From the NCBI RefSeq assembly GCF_000423625.1, contig NZ_AUII01000033.1, forward strand, positions 1-46,432: a stretch of 46,432 nucleotides of DNA, given 5' to 3'. The notes below the pieces were generated by a model. It was not told the origin of the DNA. It searched no databases and saw only the letters and a program-made list of their open reading frames with translations. Origin of the DNA: Pseudonocardia asaccharolytica DSM 44247 = NBRC 16224 (GTDB taxonomy: Bacteria > Actinomycetota > Actinomycetes > Mycobacteriales > Pseudonocardiaceae). Position 1 is the first letter of the stretch, and each line of letters starts with the position of its first letter. The position numbers were made by a program, and so were the translations under genes. Positions 43,229 through 46,432 of the stretch are shown here, piece by piece.

Positions 43229-43525
43229 ATGCCCACCTTGCACATCGAACACGCGATCACCGACTTCCCGACCTGGAAGGCGGCCTTCGACCGCTTCGGC
43301 GAGGCACGCGAGCGGTCCGGTGTGCGCCGGCACCACGTGCAACGCCCGGTCGGTGATCCCCACTACGTCGTCATCGACCTCGATTTCGACACCGTGCCGG
43401 AGGCAGAGGCGTTCCTCGACTTTCTGCAGGCGAACGTCTGGTCATCGCGCGAGAACGCCCCGGCGCTCGCCGGGACGCCGCAGGCCAGGATCCTCGAGCC
43501 GGTCGAGAGTCGGCAACCCGGGTGA
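43229..43525 (+). CDS. Small ABM/dimeric alpha-beta barrel-like protein
   Basis: This protein of 98 residues follows GGAGGCGAG at ATG 43229. The start '[20 protein letters not shown]' and the end '[16 protein letters not shown]' fit the ferredoxin-like barrel of small monooxygenases or Dabb-like proteins, with a His-rich '[20 protein letters not shown]' in between. No catalytic assignment can be made. It is divergent from the LuxR regulator. Confidence 0.65.
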   Translation: MPTLHIEHAITDFPTWKAAFDRFGEARERSGVRRHHVQRPVGDPHYVVIDLDFDTVPEAEAFLDFLQANVWSSRENAPALAGTPQARILEPVESRQPG

Positions 43526-43591
43526 TGCTGACCCCGATCCGGCCGCTTCAACAGGAAGCAAACGGATCAGGGGATGTACTTGGCCAGGAAG

Positions 43592-44305
43592 TCACTTGGC
43601 CAGGAAGTCCTCGACGGCCGACCGAGCGGCGGGCCGGTCGGCCGGGTCCTTCCAGCGTTCGACGAGCTCGCCGTTGGGGGCGGCCGAGGCGAGCGCGCGC
43701 GAGGCGCTCTGCGGGTGGAACCGGTCGTCGCCCATCAGCACCAGGATCGGTGTCACGAACGCGGCGACCTCGGACAGCGGGACGCTGAAGAGCACGTCGC
43801 TGCCGCCGTACATGCCTTCGCGGAACCCGGTCCAGTCGTCGTCGGTGGTCTCGGGATGCGCGTCGCGCAGCTCGGCGGCCCACGCATCGAACATCTCGTG
43901 GAACGCCTCGCGGTTGCCCTCGAGACCGATCGGCTGCAGCGCTACCGCCGCAGCGACTCGCGCGGGCACCTCGTGCAACAGGTTGACGACGTAGGAACCG
44001 CCGATACACATGCCGAGCACGTGGAAGCGGTCGACGCCGAGGTGGTCGAGCAGGGCGAGCTGGTCGGCGGTGTAGGTGTCCCAGCCGTCGGAACCGCTCA
44101 CGGGCCCCGTCGACGCCCCGGCGTTGCGCTGGTCCATCGCGATCACCCGGTAGCTGCCGGAGAGCTGCGCGATCGGGTTCCACGGCGCGCGGTCCCAGAA
44201 CTCGATCGCCGAGCGCATCCCGCCCGGCGCGATGAGCAGCACCGGGAACCCGGACCCGTACTCCTCGTAGTGAATCTTGACGTCGTCTCGGATGAAGATC
44301 GCCAT
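43592..44305 (-). CDS. Alpha/beta hydrolase with Cys in the nucleophile elbow
   Basis: This 237-residue hydrolase is read from ATG 44305 (GAAGGGGGT upstream). Fold markers are 'PVLLIAPGGMRSAIEFW', 'MDQRNAGAST' and the elbow 'FHVLGMCIGGSYVV' near residue 102, where Gly-Met-Cys-Ile-Gly places Cys at the usual Ser position. An Asp lies in 'LMGDDRFHP', where a catalytic His may also sit. A Cys nucleophile is known in dienelactone hydrolases, but the rest looks like a haloperoxidase or esterase-type protein. The substrate is unknown. It is short compared with typical 270-residue relatives, mainly at the C-terminus. Confidence 0.82.
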   Translation of the reverse strand: MAIFIRDDVKIHYEEYGSGFPVLLIAPGGMRSAIEFWDRAPWNPIAQLSGSYRVIAMDQRNAGASTGPVSGSDGWDTYTADQLALLDHLGVDRFHVLGMCIGGSYVVNLLHEVPARVAAAVALQPIGLEGNREAFHEMFDAWAAELRDAHPETTDDDWTGFREGMYGGSDVLFSVPLSEVAAFVTPILVLMGDDRFHPQSASRALASAAPNGELVERWKDPADRPAARSAVEDFLAK

Positions 44306-44391
44306 CGATGGACCCCCTTCCATTCGCCACCTGGCCTCACGTTGCCATACGGTCGGCTGGGTCGGGCGCACGGCTGGAGAGGTGGGTGCCG

Positions 44392-44586
44392 GTGGATGCG
44401 GTCAAGACAGCCAACGACGCGCTGGCCTTCCTCCTGGAACTCGCGGCGTTCGCGCTGTGGGGCGTCACCGTCGGCCCGAACCTGCTCAGCCGGCTGGTCC
44501 TGGGCCATGATCGGGTTCCTTTCTCGGAGGGTCAGCTCGACGGTGGGCGAGCGAACGGCGGCGGGCCGCCGATCGGGCTGAGGTGA
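44392..44586 (+). pseudogene. DUF2568 (YrdB-like) membrane protein, N-terminal stub
   Basis: GGAGAGGTGGG precedes GTG 44392, and the first 25 residues ('VKTANDALAFLLELAAFALW') closely resemble the opening helix of DUF2568 membrane proteins, which are normally about 110-120 residues long. After 'GVTVG' the similarity ends and the frame runs into the end of the convergent SnoaL-like gene. The rest of the protein is missing, so this is probably a deletion remnant with the joint near 44475. Confidence 0.5.
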
Positions 44587-44936
44587 ATGCCGGCGAGCAG
44601 CCACCGGCCGTCGCGACGGACCGCGACATGGGTGGCGCGGAACTGGCCGTCGACCGGGTTGCCCTGGTAGCTGGCCTGCTGGGTGTGGCGGCCGACGGCG
44701 ACCGCGGCGTCGCCGTAGTCGCGCACCTCGACCTCGTTCCAGACCAGGGAACGAGTCACCAGCTCGCCACCGCGGTAGCGCTGCAGCCACTGGCCCCGGT
44801 CGAGCACGAAGCCCAGCGGGCCGACGAGGGTGAAGTCGTCGGTGGTCATGGCGTCGAGGGACGGGGTGTCGCCGCGCTGCTCGGCCTCGGCCCAGCGCCT
44901 GCCCAGCTCGTGGATCTCTTCGACGGTGCTGGTCAT
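44532..44936 (-). CDS. SnoaL/NTF2-like protein (DUF4440 type)
   Basis: This protein of 134 residues has a cone-shaped NTF2 fold: helical start 'EIHELGRRWAEAEQRGD', then 'LDAMTTDDFTLVGPLGFVLD', a beta segment 'RDYGDAAVAVGRHTQQASYQ' and 'RATHVAVRRDGRWLLAGIHL'. Proteins of this kind may be isomerases, cyclases or simple binding proteins. GAAGGGAAAAG precedes ATG 44936, and the gene lies 15 bases after the NmrA-like remnant in what looks like a former operon. Confidence 0.85.
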   Translation of the reverse strand: MTSTVEEIHELGRRWAEAEQRGDTPSLDAMTTDDFTLVGPLGFVLDRGQWLQRYRGGELVTRSLVWNEVEVRDYGDAAVAVGRHTQQASYQGNPVDGQFRATHVAVRRDGRWLLAGIHLSPIGGPPPFARPPSS

Positions 44937-44951
44937 GGTCTTTTCCCTTCT

Positions 44952-45360
44952 TCAATCGGTGAATCGGTCGACGTGGCGGGTGGTCCATTGGGTGACCGTG
45001 GCGGGCGGGCGGGCGGCCGAGCACCTCGGCGACGGTGGGCAACACCTCGGTGCCCTCGTCGGAGTCGCGGGTGCGGGCGAGGACCGCGTCGAGCACCTCG
45101 GCCGGCATGCCGAACCGGATCATGGCGGCGCAAACCTGGTCGGGTGGGGGTTCGACCGCGCGCAGCCGCCGGCCCAGCAGGCGGGCCAGCTCCGCGAGCT
45201 CCTGCGCGGGTGTGCGCACCTGCGGGCCCGACAGCCGGTGCACCGCCCCGCGGTGGCCCTCGGTGGTGAGCGCGGCGGCCACGACGGCGGTGATATCGGC
45301 GGGATCGAGCGGAACACCAGCGCGGCCCAGCGCGACGGACTGCCCACCGGTGCCGCCGCG
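44952..45360 (-). pseudogene. NmrA-like NAD(P)-binding protein, C-terminal remnant with a 4-base slip
   Basis: One frame carries the C-terminal part of an NmrA-type NAD(P)H-binding protein: 'VPLDPADITAVVAAALTTEG', 'VHRLSGPQVRTPAQELAELA', 'VEPPPDQVCAAMIRFGMPAE' and 'DEGTEVLPTVAEVLGRPPA'. The Rossmann N-terminus is absent. The end is out of frame: removing one unit of a CCCG tandem run (about 44999-45016) restores 'GRPPATVTQWTTRHVDRFTD' and a TGA at 44952-44954. It is therefore truncated at the front and frameshifted near the back. Confidence 0.7.
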
Positions 45361-45395
45361 ACGCTCGTCGGCTGATCCATCACGGCCGTCTCGAA

Positions 45396-46112
45396 TCAGG
45401 CCGACGGCTCGGCCACGGGCGCGGGCTCGGGCGTCCGACGCGGCCGGCGTCGGGGCAGCAGGAACCCGGCCACGACCAGCCAGATCAGGCCCGAGAGGCG
45501 GGCGACCGGCAGCAGGAACCCGGCCCCGTCCAGGAGCAGGGACACGGTGGCGATCTCGGCGACGGCCGCGATGGCCAGCCCGGCGATCGCGACCGGGCGC
45601 GGCAACAGGCCCAACAGCAGACCCGGGACCGCAATCCCGGCGATGAGCAGCCCGAGGAACACCACGTGGGCGACCCCGCCGGTGAGGAAGGACAGGTCGT
45701 GCAGGGCACGAACGACCGGCGCCTCGCCGCGCACCGCCGGGCGGGCGAGCACCCAGGCCAGCAGCGCGGAGAGGGTCAGCATCGCCGCGCTGAGCACCCC
45801 GCCGGCCAGCGCGATCGTGGCACCGGGCGCGGTGACGCCGAGCGTCCGCAACCGGGAGCTGGCGGTCGCCGCGAACAGGGCCAGCGGGACCGCCGAACCG
45901 AACAGGAAGAACGCTCCGACGCGCACGGCGTCCGGCTCGCTCACGAAGAAGCCGGTGATCGTCGCGGGCTCGGCGAACGGAGAGGGGATCGTCCCGCCGA
46001 GGGCGGCGCTGAGCGCGAGACCAGCGACCAGCAGGGCCAGCGCGAGACCAGCGAGCGGGGCGAGCGGCGGACCGCCCTGCGGGCGGGACCGGGTGGGGAT
46101 GGGTGTGGTCAT
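45396..46112 (-). CDS. DUF4386-like integral membrane protein
   Basis: This 238-residue protein has six to seven hydrophobic helices, beginning 'PLAGLALALLVAGLALSAAL' and ending before a basic, Pro-rich tail. The pattern (short loops, 'EPATITGFF' after the first helix, 'HDLSFLTGGVAHVVFLGLL' in the middle) resembles the DUF4386 membrane proteins, whose role is unknown. AAGGAG precedes ATG 46112 by 8 bases. The inferred end of the right IS630 copy lies just upstream of that ribosome site, so the native promoter has been displaced. Confidence 0.65.
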   Translation of the reverse strand: MTTPIPTRSRPQGGPPLAPLAGLALALLVAGLALSAALGGTIPSPFAEPATITGFFVSEPDAVRVGAFFLFGSAVPLALFAATASSRLRTLGVTAPGATIALAGGVLSAAMLTLSALLAWVLARPAVRGEAPVVRALHDLSFLTGGVAHVVFLGLLIAGIAVPGLLLGLLPRPVAIAGLAIAAVAEIATVSLLLDGAGFLLPVARLSGLIWLVVAGFLLPRRRPRRTPEPAPVAEPSA

Positions 46113-46127
46113 CGGTCGCGCTCCTTA

Positions 46128-46432
46128 GTGCTGCGTTCCTCAAAGCAGGTAGATGAACTTACGGCGGAGTGTGCGGTGGGGCGGTGGCAGCCGTCCCCAC
46201 ACCCAGGGTGTGGCGCGGGCGTTGAGCTGGGCGGTGGCCAGCGTGACGGCAGCGGCGATCTCGTGGGCGTCGGCGAAGGTCTGGCCGGCGAACGCGGCGC
46301 GGCGCAGCAGCCGCCACCAGCCTTCCTGCAGGTTGAGCCAGCAGGCGCGGACCGGGATGAACACCTGCCGGACGCGCGGATGCCGCGCCAGCCACTGGCG
46401 GACCTTGAAGCTGGTGTGGCTGGACAGGTTGT
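46128..46432 (-). mobile_element. IS630-type insertion sequence, left end at about 46128
   Basis: A TA at 46126-46127 is the inferred target, followed inward by GTGCTGCGTTCCTCAAAGC, which resembles the element end at 339. The transposase stop is only 12 bases inside the end. The rest of the element is beyond the window. Confidence 0.6.
46140..46432 (-). CDS. IS630-family transposase, C-terminal part (starts beyond right edge)
   Basis: The visible 97 residues are the end of the DDE catalytic domain. 'NLSSHTSFKVRQWLARHP' follows the second catalytic Asp, which lies just outside the window. 'WLNLQEGWWRLLRRAAF' contains the third catalytic residue (Glu), and the protein ends 'LPPPHRTLRRKFIYLL'. 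These are standard for IS630 transposases. Reading is open from 46432 to TGA 46140-46142. The same orientation and type as the fragment at 1-303 suggests two copies of one element, although the transposase parts seen do not overlap and so cannot be compared directly. Confidence 0.88.
   Translation of the reverse strand, partial: NLSSHTSFKVRQWLARHPRVRQVFIPVRACWLNLQEGWWRLLRRAAFAGQTFADAHEIAAAVTLATAQLNARATPWVWGRLPPPHRTLRRKFIYLL

Noticed and set aside
44509..44520. A minus-strand start with GAAAGGAACC just after the SnoaL-like gene
   Set aside because: The encoded sequence quickly turns into Arg/Pro-rich text without a family, and the opposite strand shows a recognisable DUF2568 helix. It may be a remnant, but I cannot support it as a gene.
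1..46432. The whole window as one composite transposon or a circular plasmid joined through IS630
   Set aside because: The two transposase pieces together are too short for one gene, core genes such as etfD, dcd and tRNA-Gly lie inside, and no replication genes were seen.

Overview
The window is very GC-rich DNA, with many GTG starts, 4-base ATGA/GTGA gene overlaps and a mycothiol-type maleylpyruvate isomerase. All of this points to an actinobacterium, and the gene types suggest Pseudonocardiaceae (perhaps Pseudonocardia). The genus is inference. An EtfD-type membrane iron-sulfur oxidoreductase, dcd and a tRNA-Gly close together indicate chromosome rather than plasmid for at least the left-middle part. 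Both ends of the window run into IS630-family transposase genes in the same orientation: an N-terminal part at 1-303 and a C-terminal part at 46140-46432.

Layout. (1) 339-9184, minus strand: a tightly packed conjugation/type IV secretion block. In transcription order it has a small two-helix membrane protein, a TcpE/PrgI-like membrane protein, a VirB4-type ATPase carrying an intein in its Walker A loop, a VirB6/TrbL-like membrane protein, a TcpC-like anchored protein, a lytic transglycosylase/NlpC-P60 wall hydrolase, and a last gene cut by the left IS630. (2) 9718-20251: core-like genes. These are etfD, a membrane protein, a NarL-type two-component system divergent from an ABC-2 exporter, dcd with a second intein, a broken WecB-like epimerase, tRNA-Gly(CCC), an IS256 transposase remnant and a ribbon-helix-helix gene. 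(3) 20496-30869: SelO, a giant ATP-dependent LuxR regulator divergent from an amidohydrolase, a thiolase/acyl-CoA ligase pair and a PucR regulator. (4) 31007-37994: a catabolic region. It has a two-component flavin monooxygenase (LLM oxidoreductase plus FMN reductase) with an aldehyde dehydrogenase and an AraC regulator, then a three-gene gentisate ring-cleavage operon. (5) 38173-46112: a decaying, rearranged region. It contains a LuxR/acyl-CoA dehydrogenase chimera with an in-frame TGA, MarR and LuxR regulators, two alpha/beta hydrolases, small VOC, YjbR, ABM-like and SnoaL-like genes, a DUF2568 stub and a frameshifted NmrA remnant.

The most striking observation is a pair of closely related inteins in two unrelated proteins, the conjugation ATPase and dCTP deaminase. 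Both start with Ala, end in Thr-His-Asn before Ser, and carry the Trp/Cys/Thr set of class 3 inteins. Both are inserted exactly between Lys and Ser of a Gly-Lys-Ser sequence in a nucleotide-binding loop, and both keep LAGLIDADG endonuclease motifs. The joined target DNA matches at 12 of 15 positions, which suggests an intein jump between a mobile element and a core gene.

Intergenic stretches above 300 bases are rare. The main one is 9185-9717, the etfD control region with inverted repeats. No CRISPR array, rRNA or replication origin was seen.
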